DNA of 41,450 bases from an uncultured Bacteroides sp. (lineage in GTDB: Bacteria > Bacteroidota > Bacteroidia > Bacteroidales > Bacteroidaceae). This document shows positions 26,074-32,942 of the stretch, one piece after another. The translations under genes and the position numbers were made by a program. The DNA lies in contig CASENM010000033.1 of the NCBI GenBank assembly GCA_949289295.1, positions 1-41,450 of the forward strand. The letters are read 5' to 3'. Each line of letters starts with the position of its first letter. Positions within the stretch are counted from its first letter, which is position 1. The notes beneath the pieces were generated by a model, which saw only the letters and a list, made by a program, of their open reading frames with translations, searched no databases and had not been told where the DNA came from.

Positions 26074-26733
26074 ATGAAAACGACAGAAATAGAGCAGTGG
26101 GGGCTGATTCCGTATGCAGAAGCATGGGACAGACAGAAAGTTTTGTTTGATGAGCTGGTAGAGGCCAAACGGAACGGGGTGGAATATAAAAACCGGATTA
26201 TATTTTGCCAGCATCCGCACGTATATACATTGGGCAAGCATGGGAAAGAGAGCAACATGCTGGTCGGTCAGGAACAGTTGCTGGGTATGCATGCCGAGCT
26301 GTTTCATATTGACCGTGGGGGAGACATCACTTATCACGGACCCGGACAGTGGGTGTGTTATCCTATTCTGAACCTTGAGGATTTTCATTTGGGACTGAAG
26401 GATTATCTGCATCTGCTGGAAGAGGCGGTTATCCGGGTGTGCGCATCGTATGGGGTGGAAGCTTCGCGGGTGAAGGGTGCCACCGGTGTCTGGCTGGATA
26501 CAGGCACTTGCCGTGAACGGAAAATTTGTGCGATGGGGGTGAAGAGCAGTCATTTTGTGACGATGCACGGACTGGCTTTGAATGTGAATACCGACTTGAA
26601 GTATTTCGGCTACATAAATCCTTGCGGTTTTATCGGTAAAGGGGTGACATCGCTGGCGGCAGAGCTGGGTCATGATATACCGATGGAGGAAGTGCGCGAA
26701 CGGCTGCAAAAAGAATTGTTGGCTCTACTTTAG
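26074..26733 (+). CDS. lipB: Octanoyltransferase LipB
   Basis: A 219-aa enzyme that moves octanoyl groups from acyl carrier protein to lipoyl domains (such as GcvH and 2-oxoacid dehydrogenases). Seen: the signature RGGDITYHGPGQWVCYPI (81-98), K150 in ERKICAMGVKSSH and the acyl-acceptor C184 in NPCGFIGKGVTSL. These are the lysine/cysteine dyad of the family. Length is normal. Its 3' end overlaps the convergent SGNH gene by 9 bases (26725-26733). An opposite-strand ORF of similar length is a shadow. Confidence 0.95.
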   Translation: MKTTEIEQWGLIPYAEAWDRQKVLFDELVEAKRNGVEYKNRIIFCQHPHVYTLGKHGKESNMLVGQEQLLGMHAELFHIDRGGDITYHGPGQWVCYPILNLEDFHLGLKDYLHLLEEAVIRVCASYGVEASRVKGATGVWLDTGTCRERKICAMGVKSSHFVTMHGLALNVNTDLKYFGYINPCGFIGKGVTSLAAELGHDIPMEEVRERLQKELLALL

Positions 26734-27408
26734 TTTTAAGTAGTCCTTGATTTGTGCATTGATTTGTTCCATGCCTTTGATGGACGGATGTCCGCCAATC
26801 TTGTCAATGTCAAACAGTTCGATGCAGTCTACGCTGTAGTGTTTGCAGATGGTTTTGATGGACTCGTCGATTGCATCTTGCAGACCGGTATTGAGCAGGA
26901 AGTAGATTTCTACGTTCGGATAGCGTTTCTTCACGTGGTCGAGCATATAAGCCATGGCCGGACGGAAATTGTAAAGATTCTCTTTTGTCCATCCGCCGTA
27001 TTGGTATTCGCCCAGCGGAACTCCGGCCCAACTGTCGTTTGTGCCTCCGAAGATGAAAAGGATGTCGGGACAGCCCAGATTGTCCATCCGGGTGATGAAT
27101 GAACGGTCGGAGTAATCTTCCTTTCTGTAGCCCGTGTGACAGATGGTAGCTCCGGAAAAGGAGTTGTTCATGCACAGGCGATAACCGTTTTCGGTGATGA
27201 ACTTATGCCACCAGGTCAGGGTGACATCGTTCACGTCGTTGCCTTGCTGGGGGTTGTTGAAATACCATGACCAGTTGCCGGAGGGAATGAATCCTTCGTA
27301 TGTGGAATAGGAATCGCCGAGAATGGAAACGCATTTGCGGTATTGTGCAGAGCTTGTACCGCATGACAGGAGGATTGCCAGCAAAAAAAGTAATTGAAGT
27401 TTCTTCAT
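26725..27408 (-). CDS. SGNH/GDSL hydrolase, probable lipoprotein
   Basis: A 227-aa exported esterase-type hydrolase. The N-terminus LLFLLAILLSCGTSS is a lipobox-like signal with lipidation at C16. The SGNH blocks are visible: GDS at 31-33 (Ser nucleophile), LFIFGGTND (block III Asn) and GGHPSIKGM (block V His). The substrate (acyl or acetyl ester on glycan) is unknown. It follows the metallophosphoesterase gene by 15 bases and probably shares its promoter. Confidence 0.88.
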   Translation of the reverse strand: MKKLQLLFLLAILLSCGTSSAQYRKCVSILGDSYSTYEGFIPSGNWSWYFNNPQQGNDVNDVTLTWWHKFITENGYRLCMNNSFSGATICHTGYRKEDYSDRSFITRMDNLGCPDILFIFGGTNDSWAGVPLGEYQYGGWTKENLYNFRPAMAYMLDHVKKRYPNVEIYFLLNTGLQDAIDESIKTICKHYSVDCIELFDIDKIGGHPSIKGMEQINAQIKDYLKLK

Positions 27409-27423
27409 GGTTCTGTATTTTTG

Positions 27424-28332
27424 TCATTCTTGTTTTTCCACTACCCAACCATAGTCAACATATTCCCAGCTGACATGATTGTTTTCGTCCACCTTGACCA
27501 GCAGGAAACCTTCTTCGGTGGTCAGGAAAGGGCCTTTCCACCAGAAAGCTGATACAGCTCCGGCAGTGACAAACCATAAGTCGCGTTCTTGAATCTGTTC
27601 GTAAATGTGCTGGTGTCCTTGCAAGACCAGTTTCGTATTGTAATTCTTCAGCAGGTCGACTACCGCTTTGGTGTCGTTTATCATATCCAACGCTTTCATG
27701 CTGCCTTCTACTACAGGGTAGTAAAGCGATAGCATGGGGACGTGGATGGATACGATGACAGGTGTCTGCTTTCCTACAGTGTCCAGGTCGGCTTTCAGCC
27801 AGGCCAGCTGTTCGGCACCTGCATTGTAACTGCCGTTGTTTTCCGGATAGAGGGAGTTGAGGATGATGAAGTGTACGCCTTTTTTCGTGAACGAACGGTA
27901 GGTGGGACCATAATGTTTTTCGAACATCCGGAATCCCAATGTGTCGGTCCGTCCCTCGAAACGGTAGTAGCGGTCGTGGTTGCCGATGGTATAATAGGCG
28001 GGCAGCCCGGTTTCTTCCACCAGTCGGACAAACCGTGCGTGTAGCGTATCTGCCGTAGTTTCGGCATCACCGAGCGCGTCGGTGTCGGCATTGTCTCCGC
28101 CGAACAGCAGAAATTCGGCTCCGTTGGCGGCCGCGGTTTTCAGTGCCTTGCGCAAACCGTCATTGCCGTTTCCTGTATTGTCCTTGTTCAGGTGTACATC
28201 GGTCAGGTAAGCGAAAGTCAGTTTGGTAGCCGGTTGTGCGGACTGTTTTTCTTTGCCTGTCGTGCCACATGCGGCAAACAAGAAGGCCAGACATGATAAG
28301 GCCGACCATTTCAGTAGGTTTTTTCTTTGCAT
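27424..28332 (-). CDS. Metallophosphoesterase lipoprotein
   Basis: About 302 aa with lipobox LFAAC (lipidated C22). The calcineurin-like fold is shown by the metal motifs in order: YLTDVHL, GGDNADTD, IGNHDRYYR, VSIHVP and LQGHQHIYEQ. The family hydrolyses phosphate esters; the substrate here is unknown and is likely met at the cell surface or in the periplasm. The ATG at MQRKNLLKWS is chosen: the promoter at 28391-28421 lies inside the longer frame. The downstream SGNH hydrolase lipoprotein suggests a joint role in breaking down a phosphorylated, acylated glycan or lipid. Confidence 0.9.
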   Translation of the reverse strand: MQRKNLLKWSALSCLAFLFAACGTTGKEKQSAQPATKLTFAYLTDVHLNKDNTGNGNDGLRKALKTAAANGAEFLLFGGDNADTDALGDAETTADTLHARFVRLVEETGLPAYYTIGNHDRYYRFEGRTDTLGFRMFEKHYGPTYRSFTKKGVHFIILNSLYPENNGSYNAGAEQLAWLKADLDTVGKQTPVIVSIHVPMLSLYYPVVEGSMKALDMINDTKAVVDLLKNYNTKLVLQGHQHIYEQIQERDLWFVTAGAVSAFWWKGPFLTTEEGFLLVKVDENNHVSWEYVDYGWVVEKQE

Positions 28333-28390
28333 TTTGTCTGTAAAAATTTGGCGGAGAGTTCTCCGGACTGGATTTTTGTTTGTATGGTAG

Positions 28391-28421
28391 CAAAGATACG
28401 TTTTCTTTCTGACAACACAAA
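28391..28421 (-). promoter_or_regulatory. Promoter of the metallophosphoesterase-SGNH operon
   Basis: On the minus strand TTTG (28421-28418), 19 bases, TATCTTTG (28398-28391). Full consensus. The RNA start near 28384 gives a 52-base leader with a CGGAGA/TCTCCG palindrome at about 28352. Confidence 0.75.
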
Positions 28422-28580
28422 ATGTCGGGGCGGAGTTCTGCTTGAACACGAAAGCACAAAGACACAGAGAATATATTAATAGTCATAATATAGACCCTAT
28501 GTCTTCGTATAGGCTTGTGTTAACTTTTAACGCAACTCTAATGAGTTTGTTTTACTTTTCCGGTTATAAGTATTCCTCAT
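28422..28580. other. Gene-free stretch with a small hairpin
   Basis: No gene is seen. CCTAT (28496-28500) pairs with ATAGG (28509-28513), a weak hairpin. It separates the phosphoesterase promoter from the truncated lipocalin-like gene. Confidence 0.4.
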
Positions 28581-28815
28581 CTACTGAATCGTTTTTTTGA
28601 TGTAGGTTGACTTTGCATAATATTCATAGTCTTCCTCTTTTTCAGAATATGACAAGACTAGGGTATTATCATTCAAGGTTTCAATCGTATAACGTTCTTC
28701 TTCTGTTGTCCCTTCATCAATAATCAATTCATTACCTGATATGCTCCAGTCAAAAGTATAATGGTCGTTCCATTTCACATCATCGTAAACGCCGGTACCG
28801 TCATTGTTGATACAC
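28581..28815 (-). pseudogene. C-terminal remnant of a lipocalin-like protein
   Basis: The frame reads NNDGTGVYDDVKW, then YTFDWSISGNELIIDEG, then RYTIETLNDNTLVLSYS, ending YIKKTIQ. The alternating beta pattern resembles the last strands of lipocalin-like Bacteroides lipoproteins. The frame continues upstream to 28913, but that part (MICNCCGASRAFF on) is only an out-of-frame reading of the XRE gene. There is no signal peptide and no N-terminal strands. I infer that the gene lost its 5' half when it was joined to the XRE gene near 28800-28830. Confidence 0.55.
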
Positions 28816-29037
28816 TTGTCGCTTCTCTGTTTCTGCAGAAAAGCTATCGGAGATGTCACGGAAGAAATTATGGTGAAGAATGCACGAGATGCGCCACAAC
28901 AATTGCAAATCAATGTTCTCCTTTCGGAAAATCTTATAAATATTAGGACGGGTACAGCACAGCTGGCGGGCGAACCATGTGACGGTACGTCCCTGTTCGT
29001 GAAGTATGCGTTCTATAAGTTGACCGGCATGAAGCAT
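28801..29037 (-). CDS. Small XRE-like helix-turn-helix protein
   Basis: A 78-aa protein matching a common Bacteroidales family of short DNA-binding proteins: LIERILHEQGRTVTWFARQL, then the recognition helix TRPNIYKIFRKENID, then LQLLWRISCILHHNFFRDIS. This is a single HTH with no effector domain. ATG 29037 (MLHAGQ) fits the family start; MSYGN at 29085 is an alternative. A TATATTTG -7 element is at 29109-29102. The last residues (ETEKRQVYQQ) may be non-native, because the gene ends exactly where the truncated lipocalin-like frame begins. Regulatory target unknown. Confidence 0.75.
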   Translation of the reverse strand: MLHAGQLIERILHEQGRTVTWFARQLCCTRPNIYKIFRKENIDLQLLWRISCILHHNFFRDISDSFSAETEKRQVYQQ

Positions 29038-29101
29038 AATTGTTACGGCACAAAAACAAATATCATCCTGATTCCCGTAGGACATTTTTATTTTCTGACC
29101 G

Positions 29102-29109
29102 CAAATATA
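29102..29109 (-). promoter_or_regulatory. Putative -7 element for the XRE gene
   Basis: TATATTTG on the minus strand. The 13-base string GCAAATATATAGC around it recurs at 29443-29455, giving a second TATATTTG (29451-29444) on the same strand. Confidence 0.45.
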
Positions 29110-29545
29110 TAGCCTTATATACAGAAAGAGCGTGGGAATCTTACCTTTGCCCGTTCCGTATTTCAAGGCCTTCGCAATGCCCTTCTTCTGGAAACGAGCA
29201 ATGCAGAAAGCCCACGCCGTACGTATATACATTTTCCTCCCTTTTCTTTTCCATGAAAAGAAAAGGAAATGGAATTTATGCACACATACATACCACGAGG
29301 ACGTCTCATTGCTGCCCGTCTTTCCAGAAGAATCAAAAGTTGCGAAGTTTTGAAATACGAAAGACAAACGCTATAAACGTCTTCTGTATAAAAGTACATC
29401 TTCTGCCCACCCTAAAAAGGGCTTTTTGCAGGAAATGTCAACGCAAATATATAGCTTAATAGGGGCTTTTCCAAAAAAAAGTCACTTTTTATTTTATAAT
29501 TCATCGGTTCTTCGTTTGCATCTTATTCTCGGGGGCGGAGAATCC
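29110..29545. other. Gene-poor stretch, probably decayed DNA
   Basis: Open frames exist on both strands but none has a recognisable motif or family character. Visible structure: a perfect 11-bp palindrome CCTTTTCTTTT / AAAAGAAAAGG (29240-29250 with 29256-29266, 5-base loop), a copy of the promoter-like string GCAAATATATAGC (29443-29455), and a CGGA/TCCG mini hairpin (29536-29546) leading into the palindromic repeat. Confidence 0.5.
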
Positions 29546-29610
29546 GAAACGCTTCGGCGTTTTATCTCAAACGCCGGGACGTTTCAGGTAAAACGCCGAA
29601 GCGTTTTTTT
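29546..29610 (+). repeat. Palindromic repeat copy 2 (upstream of folK)
   Basis: The 18 bases 29547-29564 are the exact reverse complement of 29589-29606. Each arm is also a hairpin by itself: AAACGC-TTCG-GCGTTT on the left, AAAACGC-CGAA-GCGTTTT on the right. The 24-base middle holds a third hairpin (AAACG/CGTTT, 29569-29584). A T-run ends the element (29604-29610). The layout is that of copy 1 at 16420. Unlike copy 1, no plus-strand gene lies just upstream to terminate. Confidence 0.85.
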
Positions 29611-29660
29611 AAGCGCCTGGATTTTCGGGGAAAATGAACCGTTCTCTGAAAGAAAAGATT

Positions 29661-29668
29661 TATTTTTG
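29661..29668 (+). promoter_or_regulatory. Putative -7 element for the FolK-like gene
   Basis: TATTTTTG matches TAnnTTTG and lies 19 bases before ATG 29688. No clear -33 is seen. The palindromic repeat ends 50 bases upstream. Confidence 0.45.
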
Positions 29669-29687
29669 CCGGAAAACAACTATTTAC

Positions 29688-30083
29688 ATGAAAAACGTGC
29701 ACACCTGTCTTTTGTGTCTCGGGTCGAACATGCGGCCTGCCTATCATTTGAGGGAAGCGGAGATTGCACTCAACGGCCTGTTCCCCGGTATCAGATGGGG
29801 GAGAATAGTCCTTACGCGGGCGGAAAACGCGGTGGAAGGCAGTTCCGATTATCTGAACCGTGTGGCCTGGTTTGACACTTCGTTGAGCGAAGGGGAAATA
29901 CAGGCAATTCTGAAAGACATTGAGAAAGCCAACGGGCGGAGTGGCGGCGACAAGGCGAAAGGTTCGGTGCCCCTCGATGTCGACTTGCTGCAATATGATT
30001 CGGAAGTGCTCAAGCCGGATGACTTCGGCAAGGACTACGTGAGGAAGGCATTGGACGCATTTCCCGGAAAGTGCGGAGCTTAA
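29688..30083 (+). CDS. FolK-like pterin pyrophosphokinase
   Basis: A 131-aa protein related to HPPK, which moves pyrophosphate from ATP to 6-hydroxymethyl-dihydropterin in folate synthesis. Seen: the N-terminal CLGSNM(R)PAYHLREAE, and PLDVDLLQYD, which keeps the two metal-binding aspartates of the family's DLD motif. It is clearly shorter than E. coli HPPK (158 aa): the arginine loop before DLD is compressed (RSGGDKAKGSVPLDVD) and the C-terminal RxFVLxPL segment is missing. It may therefore be a paralogue rather than the main FolK. The start is ATG 29688 (MKNVHTC). Its stop overlaps the next gene by 4 bases, convergent. Confidence 0.78.
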   Translation: MKNVHTCLLCLGSNMRPAYHLREAEIALNGLFPGIRWGRIVLTRAENAVEGSSDYLNRVAWFDTSLSEGEIQAILKDIEKANGRSGGDKAKGSVPLDVDLLQYDSEVLKPDDFGKDYVRKALDAFPGKCGA

Positions 30084-30904
30084 AGCAGTTTCACGTACCC
30101 CAGCCGTGTATAGCGTATGCCGTGCGACTCATAATGAGACATCACTTTGGCCGATTTAACCTGGAGCACTTCATGCTTTTCCACTTTCCGGCTCCGGCAA
30201 CTCAGTGCGTTGGGGGTAAGGCTTTGTGCGGCCGCTTTTATGAGGAACGTGAAACGGTTGCCGTCACGGTCGGCCGCCAGTATGTTCTGGTCCACGTAGA
30301 AATCGGGCTTATAGGTGTCTACCTGCAAACGCACATTGAGCACCGTCAGCTGCAAATTCTTCAATCTGTCGCCGATGTTTCTCACGAACTGGCTGACGGA
30401 GGACACACGGGGCTTGTGGATTGTAAATTCGAAATGAACAATCGAAAAACATTTTGCCTGCTCGGTCAGGCGGTCGTATTTCCTGCTGTCGGAAGTGAAT
30501 TTGTTGGCCAGCCAGTGCACGTATGACGGGTCGATATAAAAGATTTCAGAAAGATGTTTCCCTTTATATTTCCCAAATGGGATAATTTCGTCCGTTTCGG
30601 CGTAAAAGGCTCCGAAGTCGGAGTTGTCTGTGAGGTCGAGCCATACGTTACAGTTTTGCAGTAAAGCAAATGCACGGTCTATCGCCGCTTCAAGAGTCAC
30701 TCCCAGTATGCGCACAAAAAGTGGAGACGTCCGTTCGGGAAATATTCGCCAGAGAGAATAATTGGGGCGGAAAACGGTGGCCATACTGATGGCATACCGG
30801 CCTTTGTCGCGGTTTCTTCCCCGGTTGAATAGTTCAATTCTTTTGTACTGTCTGTCTGCAATTTCCGGGGACAATCTGTATAAGTGGTTTGTAGGCTGTT
30901 CCAT
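30080..30904 (-). CDS. Protein with an ExoX C-terminal-like domain
   Basis: A 274-aa protein without an exonuclease catalytic core. In the middle (about 105-135) it has IPFGKYKGKHLSEIFYIDPSYVHWL, the short GKYKGK...DPxYxxWL module found at the C-terminus of exodeoxyribonuclease X and in DUF3820 proteins, thought to bind nucleic acid. The flanking parts (RRLSPEIADRQYKRI-like start, and a beta-rich C-terminal half with VLNVRLQVDTYKPDFYVDQN) I do not recognise. The ATG at MEQPTNHLYRL is preferred. It is convergent with the FolK-like gene and divergent from the tRNA-Lys pair; an unannotated nucleic-acid role is an inference. Confidence 0.6.
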   Translation of the reverse strand: MEQPTNHLYRLSPEIADRQYKRIELFNRGRNRDKGRYAISMATVFRPNYSLWRIFPERTSPLFVRILGVTLEAAIDRAFALLQNCNVWLDLTDNSDFGAFYAETDEIIPFGKYKGKHLSEIFYIDPSYVHWLANKFTSDSRKYDRLTEQAKCFSIVHFEFTIHKPRVSSVSQFVRNIGDRLKNLQLTVLNVRLQVDTYKPDFYVDQNILAADRDGNRFTFLIKAAAQSLTPNALSCRSRKVEKHEVLQVKSAKVMSHYESHGIRYTRLGYVKLL

Positions 30905-31036
30905 CACACCCTCCTTCGCTTTTGCCCAATATATGAAAAATCTGTCATACAAGCAAATATCGGGTGTGGAATTTATGTACGTCTGTTTTCATGAAAGAAG
31001 GCCCGTTTTAATTTGGGATAAAAAAACGACAAAACA

Positions 31037-31068
31037 TTTGGCCGTTTCAAATAAAAGGGTTACCTTTG
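31037..31068 (+). promoter_or_regulatory. Promoter of the tRNA-Lys pair
   Basis: TTTG (31037-31040), 20 bases, TACCTTTG (31061-31068). Exact consensus. The RNA start is near 31075, 13 bases before the first tRNA. Confidence 0.85.
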
Positions 31069-31087
31069 CACTCGCAATTGAAAAAAT

Positions 31088-31160
31088 GCACTCTTAGCTC
31101 AGTTGGTAGAGCAACTGACTCTTAATCAGTGGGTCCAGGGTTCGAATCCCTGAGGGTGTA
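31088..31160 (+). tRNA. tRNA-Lys (CUU), copy 1
   Basis: The cloverleaf is read by eye: acceptor GCACTCT with AGGGTGT, D arm TAGCTCAGTTGGTAGAGCA, anticodon arm ACTGACT-CTT-AATCAGT (anticodon CUU), T arm CAGGG-TTCGAAT-CCCTG, discriminator A. CCA is not encoded (CGA follows). Confidence 0.95.
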
Positions 31161-31193
31161 CGAATTTTCGGAAAGTTTGACAATTTAGTGGAT

Positions 31194-31266
31194 GCACTCT
31201 TAGCTCAGTTGGTAGAGCAACTGACTCTTAATCAGTGGGTCCAGGGTTCGAATCCCTGAGGGTGTA
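31194..31266 (+). tRNA. tRNA-Lys (CUU), copy 2
   Basis: Identical to copy 1 over all 73 bases, 106 bases downstream. Here CCA follows directly (31267-31269). The spacer of 33 bases is not repeated. Confidence 0.95.
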
Positions 31267-31311
31267 CCAGTGAGCTCAGCCGTGAGGTGTAGTGAAGCTC
31301 CGAAGAAACAG

Positions 31312-31350
31312 AAGCTCTTTTGGCCGTAGAGGCCGGAAGAGCTTTTTTTT
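31312..31350 (+). terminator. Terminator of the tRNA-Lys operon
   Basis: A continuous 14-bp stem (AAGCTCTTTTGGCC against GGCCGGAAGAGCTT, two G-U pairs, 5-base loop) is followed by eight T ending at 31350. It closes the tRNA transcript. Confidence 0.93.
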
Positions 31351-31490
31351 GTCGGTGCGGACAAGAGCCTGCTTTCTCTTTGCCGGGCAGCAATTCCTTA
31401 ATAAAACATAATTCAAGACGATTTCCGAACCAATCATCTTGCCTTTTGTTCATTAGTGAAAAGATTTGTTCAACGTAAAAACTAAACTAA

Positions 31491-31706
31491 ATGACGAAAA
31501 AGGTACAGAAAAAAACAGTTGAGAAAGAAGTCTATGAGGCTCCACGGATAGAGGTCATAGAAGTGGATGCATCGAGTGTGTTGTGTGCTTCGCCGAGTTC
31601 TTCCGCCTCGGGAGACAAGTTGGGAGGGACTTTCGGTGAGGATTTTACCCCTGGAGATAATTGGAGGGACAGCGGACGTTTTTCGAACGACCGTTTGGAC
31701 CGTTAA
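31491..31706 (+). CDS. Small 71-aa protein preceding a fimbrillin gene
   Basis: A 71-aa protein. A Lys-rich start (MTKKVQKKTVEKE) leads to the conserved-looking core YEAPRIEVIEVDASSVLCASP, then a Ser/Gly/Asp-rich tail with no hydrophobic segment. Short proteins with a PxIEVIEV...VLCxS pattern are common in Bacteroidales, often one gene ahead of fimbrillin or other surface lipoprotein genes; I know no established function. No signal peptide. It lies 18 bases before the fimbrillin gene in the same direction and is probably cotranslated. The single Cys (residue 32) after the acidic stretch is the most suggestive residue. Confidence 0.75.
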   Translation: MTKKVQKKTVEKEVYEAPRIEVIEVDASSVLCASPSSSASGDKLGGTFGEDFTPGDNWRDSGRFSNDRLDR

Positions 31707-31724
31707 CGTTAAAGCTGGCAGCTG

Positions 31725-32762
31725 ATGAGAAATTTGAGGAATGCGGCTTTTGTTTGTCTGGCAGCCACCGTTGCTCCGGCTTTAGTGGCGGGATGTTCGT
31801 CTGACTTTCCCCAATCGCCCGGAAATGCAGGGCAGATAACGGACACTCTGACTTCTACCGATTCCGGAGAATACAGACTGACTTTATATGCATCGGCCGG
31901 AAAAGGCATGCGTGTGTCAATTGATGAAAGTTCGGTGGAGAACTCACAAAACATTATCCGGTGGGATGCGGGCGATGAAATCATGGTATGGACCGGCGAA
32001 AGTCTGACCGATCTTGTGTCGTGCCGCTTCCGGACAGAGGCAGGTGGAAACACTTCTGCCACGTTTGTGGCGGCTGCTGGCCAGCCGTTGGCATCAAAAG
32101 TATATTTGGGCTATTATCCGTATGACAGTACATTGTCTGTCAGCCGGCCTGTCAGCGTGCATGTACCGACCGACGGAGGCATCGTTCAGCGTCAGGCGAA
32201 TGATTCCCGTCATTTGTCGCCGTACCGACCCATGTATACGGAGCCGGTTGTTCGTGCGGCCAGTGATTCCGTATTGACCGGCCTTCACTTCCGGCAACTG
32301 ACCGCACTGTTTGTTTTTCATATCCAGAACATCAGTGGGGATATGGCCGACATTGGGTCTGTCGCAGTAAAGGCAGACAGTCCTGTATTCTATTCTCACG
32401 GAACGTTCTCGCTTCCGATTCATGAAACCCAAGGCGATGGTTCTCAGGTTATTTCAGAGAATCCGACCAATAGGGTTGTGCTGACTTTTGAAGGGGAATC
32501 GTTTTCCATGGCCGACAGGAGTATTCTGTCCGGTTATCTTCCGCTGCTTCCGTCTGCTGATTTGTCGGGCGTGAATCTGACGGTGGAACTGCAGTCAGGC
32601 GGTAGAACAATCGAGTCGCTGCAGATTGACGGTAGTCGGGTGGGGCAGTTCAGGCAAGGTTATTTTTATGTGTTCAATCTGCGTCTGAAGTCCAATGGGC
32701 TGACAGTTGACCCGATTCTGGAAGAGTGGGAAGAGGGTGGAGCGGTTGACATTCCGGTATAG
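31725..32762 (+). CDS. Fimbrillin family lipoprotein
   Basis: A 345-aa lipoprotein with lipobox LVAGC (C24). The mature region follows the fimbrillin pattern: an N-terminal strand with RVSIDESS, then IIRWDAGDEIMVWTGESL, then YLGYYPYD and a LHFRQLTALFVFHI core, ending with FNLRLKSNGLTVDPILEEWEEG. The GDxIxVW...YPY...L-FxH-xx-F pattern and the final V-xxWxxG are hallmarks of Bacteroides FimA/Mfa1-like pilins and tip proteins. Alone with the 71-aa gene, with no usher-like partner nearby, it may be a minor or tip subunit. Exported to the cell surface. Confidence 0.85.
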   Translation: MRNLRNAAFVCLAATVAPALVAGCSSDFPQSPGNAGQITDTLTSTDSGEYRLTLYASAGKGMRVSIDESSVENSQNIIRWDAGDEIMVWTGESLTDLVSCRFRTEAGGNTSATFVAAAGQPLASKVYLGYYPYDSTLSVSRPVSVHVPTDGGIVQRQANDSRHLSPYRPMYTEPVVRAASDSVLTGLHFRQLTALFVFHIQNISGDMADIGSVAVKADSPVFYSHGTFSLPIHETQGDGSQVISENPTNRVVLTFEGESFSMADRSILSGYLPLLPSADLSGVNLTVELQSGGRTIESLQIDGSRVGQFRQGYFYVFNLRLKSNGLTVDPILEEWEEGGAVDIPV

Positions 32763-32802
32763 TCCGTCCGGCCTGTCTTGTATATTGGCTGACACTGATG
32801 GA

Positions 32803-32916
32803 TTCTGATACTTGTTTGAACGCAGAAACAGAAAGGTAAAGATACTGTCCTGGCAGATGCATTCTGAAGGGGGGCAGTGCTGAAACCCCTGTGCTTCTGC
32901 GTTCATCTTGTCAGAA
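32803..32916. repeat. Long stem-loop in the fimbrillin/yycJ convergent gap
   Basis: An outer 6-bp stem TTCTGA/TCAGAA (32803-32808, 32911-32916) encloses an 11-bp perfect stem (32817-32827 with 32895-32905). The inside has CAGAA/TTCTG (32829-32833, 32862-32866) and GGGG/CCCC (32871-32874, 32886-32889) pairings, a branched fold. No T-run on either strand. It fills most of the 180-base gap between the two convergent stops; no small ORF with family character is seen. Confidence 0.6.
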
Positions 32917-32942
32917 CCGGCCTCGTCCGCCCACATTCCATT

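Noticed and set aside
25975-26709. 244-aa minus-strand frame
   Set aside because: It is the antisense shadow of lipB, which has full family motifs and a promoter on the plus strand.
29240-29266. CCTTTTCTTTT/AAAAGAAAAGG palindrome as a terminator
   Set aside because: No T-run follows on either strand beyond the stem itself and no gene ends next to it; left as an unexplained palindrome.
28801-29367. 188-aa reading of the XRE gene with a long N-terminal extension
   Set aside because: The first 94-110 residues have no family match and cover the -7 element; the family starts near MLHAGQ.
31232-31453. 73-aa minus-strand frame ending in HPQGFEPWTH
   Set aside because: The GFEPWTH-type ending is the familiar artefact of translating a tRNA T arm in antisense; the frame overlaps tRNA-Lys copy 2 and its terminator.
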